A DNA stretch of 64,000 bases from positions 1 through 64,000 of the forward strand of contig NZ_MJIC01000002.1 in the NCBI RefSeq assembly GCF_001758465.1, written 5' to 3'. Shown piece after piece: positions 52,064-61,795 of this stretch. The notes under the pieces are model-generated. The model made no database searches. It was not told the origin of the DNA and was given only the letters and a program-made list of their open reading frames with translations. The stretch's first letter is position 1. Every line of letters begins with the position of its first letter. The DNA comes from Marisediminitalea lipolytica (lineage in GTDB: Bacteria; Pseudomonadota; Gammaproteobacteria; Enterobacterales; Alteromonadaceae). A program made the position numbers and the translations under genes.

Positions 52064-53694
52064 TATTCGCGCCCCTTAATCACAGGCTCGTTGATTTTGT
52101 TTTGTAAAATAAGACGTTCCCTTAGCGCATTAGGGTTAATAATCGCACGTGAAGACTCAGCGACCTTACGGGACAAGGCATCCGGACTTACAGGTGCTGG
52201 TGCAACCGGTTCCGGACAAGCACCTGTTGCCATATACCCCAGCGCGGCAGAGAACATGCCCTCATTCGGATCGCCAAGGGCCTGAGAGAAGTCATCGGCT
52301 ACGGTACAGCCCGGCAGTTCATAATCATAGTTGGGTGATTCACTTGGGAAGAAACCATCAGCGTAATCACCAAACCCTTTATTATTAACACCCTGGAACT
52401 GGATTGAGAAATACGTGGTACCACAGTTATCAGTAGGGTAAAAACCATAGGGTTTACCGCAGGTTGATGAACCTATTTGCACCACCTCCACATCAATACC
52501 ACGCAGTGCGTTCATCACCGACTCACTGGCAGAACAGGTTGATTCTGTGGTTAGTACGAATACCCGGGTTAGTGACAGGCTGGGTAACAGGGTGTTTAGC
52601 AAATAGCCCGCGTTGTAATCGATTTCAGAATCATAAAACGGCGTCGGACGAATCACATTACCGGTAACCGGATCAATATTAGGTGATTTGTCGTTAAACT
52701 GCGTGGTTTCGAAAATCGCGTTGTTGGTCTGGTTAGGGCCGGCAATCATGTACGACACCTGAGAAGCCAGGGCCAGTAAACCACCGCCGTTGTAACGCAG
52801 GTCGATAACCAGTTCGGTTACATTTTCGTCAACAAAAAGGTCAAACGCATCAATCAGATCCGGTTGTGCCGTACGAATAAACGTATTGAATTGAAAATAC
52901 CCGGTGCGCCCGGCTGGCGTGTCCAGCACCTGTACATTTTGAACCGGGCTGACATCAATATCCGCGGAGGTTACATCAACAGTAAGCTCTTCGCCGTCAA
53001 CCAGAGTAAAGACAAAACGGGTAGTTGTGCCATTATCTTCCGGAAACAGTGCCGCATTGAGGGCATCTATCTCGGCATCACTGGTAGTATTAACAAAATC
53101 AATGCCGTCTACGGTTTTTACCGACGCTCCCCGGGGAATACCGGCGAGTCGTGCAGGTGAACCCGGCTCAGTAAATCGTACGATGAGTTCACGTGGTGCG
53201 GTGTTCTGTACAAATTCCCAGTCAACACCATAGCCGGAAGAAACGCCGGTTTGTGTTAACTCATCGTATTCGTCGGTCGGCTGATAGAAGTGGAAATTAT
53301 CTTTTGGCGTTCCACTGGGCGTTGTCGCGCTGGTTTTTAACTGGTCAAAATAGCCCAGAACGCTGTAGTTAGCCGGGTTATTGTCGTCAACTTCGTCATA
53401 CCAAAGATAGGTATTATTAGTCCAGGAACGCAGCCATAGCTTCTCTTCGAGACTGCTACCGGCCTGATCCGGATAAGCCTGACCGGTAAAAGGGTCAACA
53501 CCTGAACGCGGTGACGCACACCGGGCAACCAGCGACGCTTCAGAAGCATAAACACCGGGTTGCCATGTCGGGCCATTAGAAACCGGGGGTTGCGCCGGAC
53601 CTGATGAAGAACTTCCGCCTCCGCCACCACAAGCCGACAATCCTGTCGTTGCTATTGCGATTGATAAGAACGCGGCTAATTTTGATATTTGCAT
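52063..53694 (-). CDS. S41 family peptidase, lipoprotein with PDZ-like region
   Basis: The 543-residue protein has a lipobox (LSACGGGGG) and a glycine/serine linker, then a helical part with WLRSWTNNTYLWYDEV. A PDZ-like segment at about 155-245 includes GSPARLAGIPRGASVKTVDG. The catalytic domain shows ELVIDLRYNGGGLL, the serine in TTESTCSASESVMNAL and the lysine in GSSTCGKPYG. It is of the tail-specific protease type (C-terminal-processing). An extended C-terminal tail after residue 490 is Pro-rich. Operon with the small lipoprotein gene. Confidence 0.9.
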   Translation of the reverse strand: MQISKLAAFLSIAIATTGLSACGGGGGSSSSGPAQPPVSNGPTWQPGVYASEASLVARCASPRSGVDPFTGQAYPDQAGSSLEEKLWLRSWTNNTYLWYDEVDDNNPANYSVLGYFDQLKTSATTPSGTPKDNFHFYQPTDEYDELTQTGVSSGYGVDWEFVQNTAPRELIVRFTEPGSPARLAGIPRGASVKTVDGIDFVNTTSDAEIDALNAALFPEDNGTTTRFVFTLVDGEELTVDVTSADIDVSPVQNVQVLDTPAGRTGYFQFNTFIRTAQPDLIDAFDLFVDENVTELVIDLRYNGGGLLALASQVSYMIAGPNQTNNAIFETTQFNDKSPNIDPVTGNVIRPTPFYDSEIDYNAGYLLNTLLPSLSLTRVFVLTTESTCSASESVMNALRGIDVEVVQIGSSTCGKPYGFYPTDNCGTTYFSIQFQGVNNKGFGDYADGFFPSESPNYDYELPGCTVADDFSQALGDPNEGMFSAALGYMATGACPEPVAPAPVSPDALSRKVAESSRAIINPNALRERLILQNKINEPVIKGRE

Positions 53695-53879
53695 TTTTAC
53701 TTCCCTGGCAAATTTTAATGTCTGTCGTTTTAGCGCTGGCCATAAGCCATCACTATCGCCAGGAAAATCCCGGCCATAGTCTCTTTATACCATTTTACTC
53801 TGCTGGCATAGAATGGGTTTAATCGCAAAAACGACCAGTGGCTGGTTGACCTGCTGGTATTACCCGGCACGCAACGTGG

Positions 53880-54740
53880 TTATTCAGGCAACAGGAAATT
53901 TAACAGCAGGTTATTAAAACGCGTACGTTTTTCCCACTGTACCCAGTGTCCGCAGTGATTGAAAACATGCAGCTCAGCATGGGGGATTCCCGCTACCAGC
54001 CTGAACCCGATATCAAGGGGTACAAACTGATCTTCACGCCCCCAAACAATTAAAGTGGGGCAGGCAATCTCAGCTAAACGGTGGTTAACATCCGGGAACT
54101 GCGCAGGATACAAAGACTGTGAACGAACAAAATTTTGCAGATGCTCCGGGTAGGCCTGGATGGCAGCCAGTCTGGCCTCAAGCATATCTTCGGTTAACGC
54201 TGAAGGGTCAAAAACAAAGATATCCATCATGGCTCGCAGATTTTCCAGCGTTGGCTCGCGATACACCTTTTGCAGGCGCTTTATGCCTTCTGCCGGGGTG
54301 GGCTGAAAAAGTGACTTACCGCCGGTACCGCCGCCCATCAAAACCAGCTTATTCACTATTTCGGGATAAGCCAGGGTAAAGGCCACAGCAACATGCCCCC
54401 CCATGGAATTGCCCACTAAATCAACTTTGCCGATAGCCAGTTCATCCAGCAGGGCCATTAAAATGGTGGCATTCAGATCCGAACGGGATGTCTGACACAC
54501 CAGCGGTGAACTTTTACCCCAGCCGGGACAGTCCATCAGAATTACCCGATACCCGGCGTCGGTTAAGGGTGTGATGTTGCCGTTAAAGTTGGCCCACGCG
54601 GTTGTGCCTGGTCCTGAGCCGTGCAACATAACGACAACATTTTCACCGCTGCCACAGTCATGATAGTGAATGGAATATTGAGTACTACCTACGGTTAACT
54701 CAATCTGATGGCTACTTTCAATTTGTTGTTGTGAAGACAT
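53880..54740 (-). CDS. mhpC: Meta-cleavage product C-C hydrolase, MhpC-like
   Basis: The 286-residue alpha/beta hydrolase closely resembles E. coli MhpC (2-hydroxy-6-oxonona-2,4-dienedioate hydrolase). It has [40 protein letters not shown] with S112, [17 protein letters not shown]237 in WGREDQFVP and H265 in CGHWVQWE. It breaks the C-C bond of ring-fission products of catechol-type substrates. It diverges from a TRAP transporter operon within an aromatic catabolic locus. A dioxygenase for the preceding step is not in view. Substrate inferred from homology. Confidence 0.88.
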   Translation of the reverse strand: MSSQQQIESSHQIELTVGSTQYSIHYHDCGSGENVVVMLHGSGPGTTAWANFNGNITPLTDAGYRVILMDCPGWGKSSPLVCQTSRSDLNATILMALLDELAIGKVDLVGNSMGGHVAVAFTLAYPEIVNKLVLMGGGTGGKSLFQPTPAEGIKRLQKVYREPTLENLRAMMDIFVFDPSALTEDMLEARLAAIQAYPEHLQNFVRSQSLYPAQFPDVNHRLAEIACPTLIVWGREDQFVPLDIGFRLVAGIPHAELHVFNHCGHWVQWEKRTRFNNLLLNFLLPE

Positions 54741-54963
54741 TGCCTACCTTTTCCCTGTTCTGAGAGCCAGCACCGGGCGGCTCTTTTTTATCTATTTAAA
54801 GGATACACCTGAGTATTGTTTTTTTTCTATCACAAAATATCCCTGTCGCTTAAAGCCCGCAAAACAGGCTATATCCACTATTTTTACGGGGTTATTAATC
54901 AGTTAAGCCAGTTAAGAGTGATACCACCTTTTGTATAATTTCTGTTAATTTTTATTGATCCAA

Positions 54964-54982
54964 AACATACAGTTGTGTATTT
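54964..54982. promoter_or_regulatory. TetR-type operator, site A (before dctPQM)
   Basis: AACATACAGTTGTGTATTT, an imperfect palindrome 33 bases before the TRAP operon start. The same 19-mer with one change occurs before the porin gene, and related sites before the dienelactone hydrolase and the second hydrolase. Confidence 0.75.
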
Positions 54983-55015
54983 TCTTGTTGTCCTACAAAA
55001 AACAAGGTGAAACTA

Positions 55016-56044
55016 ATGAAAACAATTCAAAAACTTTTGGTAGGCGGTGTAATGGCAAGCGCCCTTTTCTGCCACTCGGCAGCTAATGCTTTAACACTGC
55101 GTTACAACCAATGGTTTCCTTCGCAACACTGGTCACAAAAAGACGGTTTGTACGACTTTTTCAAAGAAATTGAAAAAGTCACCGACGGTCGCGTTAAGGT
55201 TCGTCCTTCAGCTAAACCCCTGGCGCCACCAACTAAAAACTATCAGGCCGTAGTAAGCGGTATTGCCGACATTGCCTGGGGCCCTCACGGTTACACGCCG
55301 GGTGCGTTCCCTCTCACTGAAATGGTGGAATTTCCGTTTGTAACTAAAGATGCGGGTATCAGCTCAAAAGCGTACTGGCGCACCTATAAAAAGTTCTTCG
55401 AACCTACAGGCATGCAGGAAAATGTAGTTACTCTGGGTATGCACGTTACCTCTGGCGGTAACATACACATGCGTGAAGATGCCATTGTCAGCCCTGGCGA
55501 TTTCTCGGGTAAAAAACTTCGGGTACCGACCAGTGTTTTAGGTGAAGCCATCAAAACCATGGGTGCAGTGCCAATTTCAGGTTCACTAAACGAACTGCGC
55601 GAGTTTTTATCCCGCGGCATCATCGACGGCACCATGCTTTCTGACGAGCTGCTGTTTGGCTTTAAAGTAGATAAATACGTTAAACAGGTTACTCAGGTAC
55701 CAGGCGGTATTTTTGCCAACAGTGCCTTCATCATTATCAATAAAGATAAGTGGGAAAGCATCAGCGAAGCTGACCGTAAAGCCATCATGGAAATTGCCGG
55801 TGAAAACCTGTCAGTCAAAATGGGCAGTCTGTGGCACAAAAACGATCTGGAAGCACAAGAGATGCTAAGTAAACGCTTAGGTGATGACTACCGTGTAGCC
55901 AGCCCTGAACTGACCGAAGCTATTGATAAAGCCTTTGAGCCAGGCCGTAAGGCATGGTTTGAAGCTGCTGCCGAAGCAGGCATCGATGGTGAGGCAGCCT
56001 GGAACTATTATAAGGCCCAGGTAAAAGAGCTAAGCGGTCAATAA
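55016..56044 (+). CDS. dctP: TRAP transporter substrate-binding protein, DctP family
   Basis: The start is the ATG after AAGGTGAAACTA; a GTG three codons upstream lies in the ribosome site. The 342-residue protein has a signal peptide (to about 27, AANALT) and the DctP fold. It contains LRYNQWFPSQHWSQK, the hinge [44 protein letters not shown] and the Arg in ELREFLSRGIIDG that normally salt-bridges a carboxylate. It is a sodium-driven periplasmic binding protein, probably for an aromatic or other organic acid. First gene of dctPQM. Confidence 0.94.
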   Translation: MKTIQKLLVGGVMASALFCHSAANALTLRYNQWFPSQHWSQKDGLYDFFKEIEKVTDGRVKVRPSAKPLAPPTKNYQAVVSGIADIAWGPHGYTPGAFPLTEMVEFPFVTKDAGISSKAYWRTYKKFFEPTGMQENVVTLGMHVTSGGNIHMREDAIVSPGDFSGKKLRVPTSVLGEAIKTMGAVPISGSLNELREFLSRGIIDGTMLSDELLFGFKVDKYVKQVTQVPGGIFANSAFIIINKDKWESISEADRKAIMEIAGENLSVKMGSLWHKNDLEAQEMLSKRLGDDYRVASPELTEAIDKAFEPGRKAWFEAAAEAGIDGEAAWNYYKAQVKELSGQ

Positions 56045-56089
56045 CGCTGGCATCAACTTTAGCGGTATTAAGTGGTAGGAACTTCTCAT

Positions 56090-56575
56090 ATGTCATTGCT
56101 TAAATTATTGGAAGCGATATGTAGCAAAATATCTAGCTATACCTTGCTACTCATGGCAGCTATCACATTTGCCGATGTCTTTGGGCGGGTTGTTTTCAAC
56201 TCGCCTTTAGGCTTCGCTTATGAGCTGGTTGCAATTCTTCTCGCTGTTTCTTTTTACTCTGGTTTATATCACGTCAATAAAAAGCGTAAACATATTCAGA
56301 TTGATCTGCTCGAAAAGTATTTCAGAGGACCTTTGGGTACTTTTCTGAACTGGTTCTGCTACATCATCGAAGTTATTTTCTTCGGCGCTCTGGTCGTCAT
56401 GATGTATGAGCAAACCATGCTTTCGAAAGATTTTGGGGAAGTCTTTATGTTCCTCGGTATAGAAAAATGGAAGGTTCTAATGTTCATTTTTGGTCTGGCC
56501 GTGATTGCCCTGATCAGTTTAATCGAAGCATTTCCTGAAGTTGTCAGTTTTAACAAAAAGGAAAGTCTCTCATGA
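56090..56575 (+). CDS. dctQ: TRAP transporter small membrane subunit, DctQ family
   Basis: The start is the ATG of MSLLKLLEAICSKIS; the frame continues upstream from a GTG without support. The 161-residue protein has four membrane helices with the family motif TFADVFGRVVFNSPLGFAYELV and KRKHIQIDLLEKY. It bridges the binding protein and the large channel. The stop overlaps the dctM start (ATGA). Confidence 0.93.
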   Translation: MSLLKLLEAICSKISSYTLLLMAAITFADVFGRVVFNSPLGFAYELVAILLAVSFYSGLYHVNKKRKHIQIDLLEKYFRGPLGTFLNWFCYIIEVIFFGALVVMMYEQTMLSKDFGEVFMFLGIEKWKVLMFIFGLAVIALISLIEAFPEVVSFNKKESLS

Positions 56576-57858
56576 TCATGACCATTGCCTTTATCGTCCT
56601 GATGGTGCTGTTGTTTATCAGAGTGCCCATTGCCGTCGCCACCGGTGCCGTCGGCGTTGCTGGTCTTGCTTATTATCAGGGCTGGAGCCCGGCGTTAAGC
56701 CAGCTTGGTATGATTGCCACGGAAACGGTGCTGTCTTACGAATTTGCCGTTATTCCGTTATTTATTTTAATGGGTAACATTATTGCCCGTTCGGGTCTGG
56801 CCGAAGAGCTGTACAATGCTACTCATGCTTTGGTGGGTCACTATCGTGGTGGACTTGCTATTACGACCATCGGTGCCTCTGGTGGTTTTAGTACCTTTTG
56901 TGGTTCGAGCTTCGCCACCGCGGCGACGATGGCCAAAATCGCTTATCCATCCATGAAAAAATATGGCTACAGCGATGAACTGGCGACGGGTTCTATTGCC
57001 GCCGGCGGCACCCTGGGAATTTTAATTCCACCGTCAATCGCACTGGTGTTCTACGGCATTATTACCGAAACCGATATCGGCGCATTGTTTGTTGCTGGTG
57101 CTATTCCCGGCATTTTAGGTGTAATCCTGTATATCTGCGCCGTACTGGCCGTGGTGTATTTTGGTAAGGATAAGGCTCAGGGCAGCGAAGAATGCAGCTT
57201 TAAAGAAAAGCTCAAAGCACTAAAAGAGCTGTGGGCATTCAGCCTTCTGGTTATTTTTGTGCTGGGCGGAATTTACATGGGGCTGTTTTCACCCACTGAA
57301 GCGGCAGGCGTAGGTTCTGTAGGAGCAATTTTAATCACCCTCCTGCGCGGCAAATTTTCTTTTAAGAGTTTACTTGCTGCACTGGATGACTCGGCGTCAA
57401 CGACCGTGTCACTGGTCGCAATTCTTATTGGTTCACTGATTTTTGCCAACCTGGTAAATGTGTCCGATTTACCGTTTGAGATTGTAGACTGGATTGACAG
57501 CATGGAACTTAGCCTGATGGGCGTTGTGCTGGTAATCATCCTGATTTACTTTGTGCTGGGTGCTGTGCTTGAGTCAATTTCAATGCTACTGCTTACCGTA
57601 CCTGTTTTCTTCCCTGTGGTTTATGGCCTCGGCATGGATCCGGTGTGGTTTGGTATTATTGTGGTCGTGGCAACAGAAATCAGTTTGATTACGCCGCCAG
57701 TTGGTCTTAACGTATTCGTGTTGAAGTCGGTATTACCCGACGTACAGCTCAAGACTATATTTAAGGGCGTATTTCCCTTCGTGATTGCTGACCTGGTTCG
57801 GTTAGCCGTATTACTGTTGTTCCCCGGTTTATCATTATTCCTGGTTGAACATATGTAA
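56572..57858 (+). CDS. dctM: TRAP transporter large membrane subunit, DctM family
   Basis: A 428-residue protein with about 12 helices and the DctM signatures: IPLFILMGNIIARSGLAEELYN, STFCGSSFATAATMAKIAYP, GSIAAGGTLGILIPPSI and TEISLITPPVGLNVFVLKS. It is the ion-coupled channel subunit. The three genes are contiguous with 45-base and -4-base gaps and end in a terminator. The regulated neighbours suggest import of an aromatic acid or its fragments. Confidence 0.95.
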   Translation: MIMTIAFIVLMVLLFIRVPIAVATGAVGVAGLAYYQGWSPALSQLGMIATETVLSYEFAVIPLFILMGNIIARSGLAEELYNATHALVGHYRGGLAITTIGASGGFSTFCGSSFATAATMAKIAYPSMKKYGYSDELATGSIAAGGTLGILIPPSIALVFYGIITETDIGALFVAGAIPGILGVILYICAVLAVVYFGKDKAQGSEECSFKEKLKALKELWAFSLLVIFVLGGIYMGLFSPTEAAGVGSVGAILITLLRGKFSFKSLLAALDDSASTTVSLVAILIGSLIFANLVNVSDLPFEIVDWIDSMELSLMGVVLVIILIYFVLGAVLESISMLLLTVPVFFPVVYGLGMDPVWFGIIVVVATEISLITPPVGLNVFVLKSVLPDVQLKTIFKGVFPFVIADLVRLAVLLLFPGLSLFLVEHM

Positions 57859-57877
57859 TCTGGCAACACGCATCTGT

Positions 57878-57905
57878 AAGGGCATCCGATGTGATGCCCT
57901 TTTTT
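57878..57905 (+). terminator. Terminator of the TRAP operon
   Basis: AAGGGCATC/GATGCCCTT with a 6-base loop and a T run. It runs into the stop of the convergent tetR gene. Confidence 0.85.
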
Positions 57906-58479
57906 ATTGGTTTGTGATGAGATCCGTTAACAGCGCAGTGATTCGCTTACCCCTTTCTCTTGCCGCATCGGATTTGAGTTCTGTGGGTAACAAAGATGTC
58001 ATTTGCATGTAGGAATAAAACAGAAAGGCCAGGTCGGCTGCTTTTTCTGGAGAATGCCCCATCTCAGTAAACAGGTTTTGAATAAACGCCGTGCGGTACT
58101 TATCGATTTCTTCTAACGTTGCCCGGGCCATCTGATCACGACGAGCCCAACCGCGCAAAGCCAGTTCTGTCGAGGCAGCATCAAAAGCGCGCTGGCCCTT
58201 TAACGGCAACTCTGCAAGATTTTGTAATTGCTCCTGGGGAGTTTTGTACTTATGTTGCAAACCTGCAATAACGGATTCAGTTGCTTTGGCGCGCCACTTA
58301 TCCAGCATGGCTTTGAGCAGCTCTTCGCGACTGTCAAAATGGTAATAAAAGCTGCCACGGGTGATGCCCAGCTGCTTCGCAAGATTATCCACTCTCACAT
58401 GATAAATCCCGCCACCAGAGAGCAGTACTTCGATTGCAGCGTCGATCCAATCATCCCTGGTGAGCCGTTTCTTCGCCAT
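57904..58479 (-). CDS. TetR family regulator 1
   Basis: The 191-residue protein has a TetR helix-turn-helix: RVDNLAKQLGITRGSFYYHFDSREELLKAML (about 28-58), and a helical ligand domain. It is clearly paralogous to the second TetR gene at 61141-61713: both start R-L-T-x-(D/E)-DW and share SFYxHxxxRxxLL. It is divergent from the porin gene, with a strong inverted repeat in the gap, so it is a good candidate for the repressor of that site and of the related sites. Confidence 0.92.
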   Translation of the reverse strand: MAKKRLTRDDWIDAAIEVLLSGGGIYHVRVDNLAKQLGITRGSFYYHFDSREELLKAMLDKWRAKATESVIAGLQHKYKTPQEQLQNLAELPLKGQRAFDAASTELALRGWARRDQMARATLEEIDKYRTAFIQNLFTEMGHSPEKAADLAFLFYSYMQMTSLLPTELKSDAARERGKRITALLTDLITNQ

Positions 58480-58626
58480 GTCGTTTAAGTCTCTTCTACT
58501 TTTAATTAACTTTTCTGTTAATAAAAACCAAAGCGTTATTTTTCTAATAAATACCGGCTAAGGCCTTTATTTTCATAGGATACATCAATAATAGAAAAAA
58601 AATATGTAAATTCACAAACAAATCAA

Positions 58627-58660
58627 TGTGTATTTATTGTTAAATACACACCTGTATGTT
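58627..58660. promoter_or_regulatory. TetR-type operators, site B (before the porin gene)
   Basis: Two overlapping elements. TGTGTATTTA-N4-TAAATACACA is a perfect repeat (58627-58650). AAATACACACCTGTATGTT (58642-58660), read on the minus strand, is AACATACAGGTGTGTATTT, one base different from site A. Confidence 0.75.
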
Positions 58661-58756
58661 AAATTCACTTGCAGAAATACTAGCGAGATAATAACAAAAA
58701 TATCGTTACATGGTGATTATTCACTTCTATACCCTATTAAAACAAGGTGAAAGCAT

Positions 58757-60091
58757 ATGAAACTTAAATTTAACAAATTGGCAGGCGCAGTATCCTTAAT
58801 TTTATTAAGTACATCTGTGTATGCACAGCAAGATGAAAAAATTGAGTCGTTGGAGCAACAAATCGAAGCGCTTCAACGCAGCCTTGAATCACTGAAACAA
58901 GAGCAGCAAGGAATTAAAGAAGAGCAAAAGCAAACTAAGGTTGATATCGAAGAAGTTAAAGCGAAAAGCCTGCTGCCAGAAGGTAGTCCTGGTCTGTTAA
59001 ACACCGTGGGCGAAAAAGCCGGTGTTCGCATTAGCGGTTTTGTTCACCTGGACGCCGGTGTTATCGAAAATGGCGCAGGTATTAACAATACTAACTTCAG
59101 TATTTATGCGCCGGTTCTTAACGGCACCGTGGTTAATACCGATAAAAACGACACGCTGGATATGTCGATTCGTCGCAGCCGTCTGAATTTCGATACTAAT
59201 CATACTGTTAATGACAAGACGCTAAAAACCCACGTTGAGCTGGATATGATTGGTGATGGCGGTAACGAGTCTTTCACTAATGGTTACGATGCCCGTATTC
59301 GTCAGGCCTATGCAACCTACGACGGCTGGTTAGTCGGTCAGTCATTCACTACCTTCCTTAACTTTGCCTCATTGGGCGAACTGGCTAACTTTGGTCAGCA
59401 CGCCAACGCCCTGTTTATCCGTCAGGTAATGGTAAGATACACGGGGCAGTTCGACGGCGGCAGCTGGAGCGTGGCAGCAGAAAACCCCTACGAAAACAAC
59501 GTAATTACTGTTGCAGGTTCAGTTACAGACAGCAACAGGGACGACCAGTTGTTTCCCGATTTAGTGGGTCGGGTTGATTTTAAAGGCGACTGGGGTACAG
59601 CCAGCCTGGCAACGCTGGTTCGTAAATTTGAACTGGATGTCCCAACACCGGGTGGCGCTGACGATTCAGCCTGGGGTAGCGCGGTAAGTGCCGTTGCACG
59701 TATTCCGGTATTCTCAGGCAGCATCGGCATGCAGGTAAACTATGGTGCGCTGGGTCGCTATCTGGAACTGGGTCCATATCCTGATGCCTATGTAGAAGAC
59801 GGCGAAATTAAGCCTTACATTACCGCGGGTTTCTCTGCTATTTACAGCCACACCTGGCGTAAAGGCTTACGTTCTACCTTTGCTTATGCCATTACCGATT
59901 CGCAGGAAGACAGTAATGTTAATCTGCCTACCGCAATCGATAAGACCTCATCAGTACAGGCAAACGTGTTCTGGGATCCAATGGAAAGAACCACACTTGG
60001 CCTGGAATACGGCTTATACGGTATTGAGCTGGGTAACGGCACCAAACAAAACGTCTACCGCTGGCAGGCTACTGCGCAGTTCAACTTCTAA
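58757..60091 (+). CDS. Outer-membrane porin with N-terminal coiled coil (DcaP-like)
   Basis: The 444-residue protein has a signal peptide (1-24, VYAQQ). A heptad-rich coiled coil follows at 27-75 (KIESLEQQIEALQRSLESL). A 16- to 18-strand barrel comes next, with a typical RISGFVHLDAG first strand, MSIRRSRLNFDTNHTV and C-terminal RWQATAQFNF ending in F. It resembles OprO/P or DcaP-type porins, which pass anions or dicarboxylates. The leader AAAACAAGGTGAAA before the start is nearly the same as that of dctP. Likely the outer-membrane gate for the same substrate as the TRAP importer. Confidence 0.88.
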   Translation: MKLKFNKLAGAVSLILLSTSVYAQQDEKIESLEQQIEALQRSLESLKQEQQGIKEEQKQTKVDIEEVKAKSLLPEGSPGLLNTVGEKAGVRISGFVHLDAGVIENGAGINNTNFSIYAPVLNGTVVNTDKNDTLDMSIRRSRLNFDTNHTVNDKTLKTHVELDMIGDGGNESFTNGYDARIRQAYATYDGWLVGQSFTTFLNFASLGELANFGQHANALFIRQVMVRYTGQFDGGSWSVAAENPYENNVITVAGSVTDSNRDDQLFPDLVGRVDFKGDWGTASLATLVRKFELDVPTPGGADDSAWGSAVSAVARIPVFSGSIGMQVNYGALGRYLELGPYPDAYVEDGEIKPYITAGFSAIYSHTWRKGLRSTFAYAITDSQEDSNVNLPTAIDKTSSVQANVFWDPMERTTLGLEYGLYGIELGNGTKQNVYRWQATAQFNF

Positions 60092-60108
60092 GTTAATCTG
60101 CTATAAAG

Positions 60109-60144
60109 AAAAAGAGGACCGGTTGTTAAACCCGTCCTCTTTTT
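60109..60144 (+). terminator. Porin gene terminator
   Basis: AAAAAGAGGA/TCCTCTTTTT arms with a 16-base loop, about 18 bases after the stop. Confidence 0.8.
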
Positions 60145-60181
60145 GTGTTGCTCTTTATTTATAGCCAGGCGATGAGTTAAC

Positions 60182-60847
60182 TTAAAGGTGTTCGCTTAAG
60201 AATGCGACACTGCGGCTAAAGGCCAGCTGATGGGCTTCAGCATCAAAGGAAGCGCGCTCGTTGCAGCTAAAACCGTGATCCGCATCATATTCATAAATTT
60301 CGCCATCAGGCTGCGCCGCGCGAATTTTGGCAACATCCTCTGCCGGAATAAACTTATCCAGTTTGCCAAAATGATACTGTACCGGCGCTTCAGGCTGTTG
60401 CTCACACATGTTGGCGATCTGGCCACCGTAATAAGCGATACTGGCTTTAACGGGAAATTCAACCGCACTGCGAAAGGCTAGGCTCCCACCCCAGCAGTAA
60501 CCAACCGTAGCCACCGCCCCAAATTGTTTAGCGTATTCAACTGCCGCGCTGATATCCATCAGAGTTTGCTGTGGATCTAACGACGTCACATAGTCCACAC
60601 CTTGCTTTACATCGGTATAAGGCACAACTAACTGGGTCTGAATCCGGTCAAACAAATGGGGGATTACTACGGTGAACCCCGCTGCGGCGAATTCTTCACC
60701 TACCGCATAAATGTTGTTTGTGATGCCAAATACTTCCTGAAGCACAACCACTGCGCCTTTAGACGGCTGTTGTGTGGATAAAACTGACAGGTTGAAAGTA
60801 TGTCCGTCAGCGGCATTTAGTGTCGTTGTTTGATACTTATCACTCAT
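60182..60847 (-). CDS. Dienelactone hydrolase family protein
   Basis: The 221-residue protein has the DLH fold with a cysteine nucleophile in VGYCWGGSLAF, an aspartate in FGKLDKFIPAEDV and a histidine in YEYDADHGFSCNE. Dienelactone hydrolases open dienelactones to maleylacetate in chlorocatechol or hydroxyquinol-type pathways, but many relatives have other roles. It is transcribed away from tetR2, with site C 70 bases upstream, and so probably belongs to the same regulon. Confidence 0.87.
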   Translation of the reverse strand: MSDKYQTTTLNAADGHTFNLSVLSTQQPSKGAVVVLQEVFGITNNIYAVGEEFAAAGFTVVIPHLFDRIQTQLVVPYTDVKQGVDYVTSLDPQQTLMDISAAVEYAKQFGAVATVGYCWGGSLAFRSAVEFPVKASIAYYGGQIANMCEQQPEAPVQYHFGKLDKFIPAEDVAKIRAAQPDGEIYEYDADHGFSCNERASFDAEAHQLAFSRSVAFLSEHL

Positions 60848-60915
60848 GTTTCTTATTGCCTTATTTTTAATATTTAATTAACTTAAACACGCTTAAATGG
60901 AAGGTTTACACAGCC

Positions 60916-60937
60916 AAAAATACACTCGTGTATTTTT
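60916..60937. promoter_or_regulatory. TetR-type operator, site C (before the DLH gene)
   Basis: Arms AAAAATACAC and GTGTATTTTT (10 bp each) around TC. The 19-mer at 60917-60935 agrees with site A at 16 of 19 positions. It lies 69-90 bases upstream of the dienelactone hydrolase start. Confidence 0.75.
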
Positions 60938-61140
60938 TATTAGAGAGATTAATTAACAAATTATGTGCCACTTTTATTAAAATATTTAATCTCTTTGAGG
61001 CTCAGATAGTTGGCGAAACGTCGATGACGTAAAAGCGCTATCGTGTACCATTTATGCAATCCCTACCTGTCCGTTTAGCAGAATTAAAAGTTAATCTGAA
61101 CTCAGGTTGGTATAAATGGCTACACAAAAGCGCTGTTTTG

Positions 61141-61713
61141 CTAAAAAAGAGAGTCGAAAATACGGTTAATTTTTTGGCTGTCCTGGGGTTTGCCCAGCAC
61201 AGCAATCCCCTGCATTGCACAGTAAAAGCGCATGGCTTTGAGCTCTGCTTCATCGTCATCATTACCCAGCGCTTTAAAGTTTCCGGCAATAAAAGCGAGG
61301 CGGTGACTGTCTACCTCATCAATCACTTCCTTCACGCTTTTATCATGCTGCGCCCAGTTGCGGATAGCCTGCTCCAACGCGGCTGCGCCGGCTTTCTGGT
61401 TGCGTTTGGCGGGTAATAAAAACAGCTCTTTCAAGCGTTCTTTGGGACTCAACGATGCGCCACTTAAACGTTCAATAATGGCGCTGGTTGAACGGTTACG
61501 CCACCGCTGAATAATCTGCGCCAGCAAATCACCACGGCCCTTATAGTGCCAGTAAAAGCTACCTTTGGTCACATTCAGCTTTTTCGCCAGCGGCTCAACC
61601 CGCACCGCAGTTATGCCATTTTTAGCCAGCTCGGTTTCTGCTTTATCAAGCCAGTCCTCAGCAGTCAGACGCGGACTACTTGTGGCTGGTTCGGAAGATT
61701 TAGCTAATGACAT
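61141..61713 (-). CDS. TetR family regulator 2
   Basis: The 190-residue protein has an N-terminal helix-turn-helix (RVEPLAKKLNVTKGSFYWHYKGRGDLLAQII at about 40-70) and a C-terminal TetR_C-like domain rich in AALEQAIRNWAQHDK and EVDSHRLAFI. It is a paralogue of the TetR at 57904-58479. It is divergent from the hydrolase-ferredoxin-reductase operon, with operator D between, so autorepression and control of that operon are likely. Confidence 0.92.
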   Translation of the reverse strand: MSLAKSSEPATSSPRLTAEDWLDKAETELAKNGITAVRVEPLAKKLNVTKGSFYWHYKGRGDLLAQIIQRWRNRSTSAIIERLSGASLSPKERLKELFLLPAKRNQKAGAAALEQAIRNWAQHDKSVKEVIDEVDSHRLAFIAGNFKALGNDDDEAELKAMRFYCAMQGIAVLGKPQDSQKINRIFDSLF

Positions 61714-61795
61714 TCACACTCTCTCAAAAATACTTACGCGACAATTGTAAAACAACCAAACAGGAAAGTCGTACATTCGTCTAATCTATTGCTAA

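Noticed and set aside
53700..53879. Open frames between the S41 peptidase and the MhpC-like gene
   Set aside because: Short, no ribosome sites, no recognisable protein; treated as promoter region.
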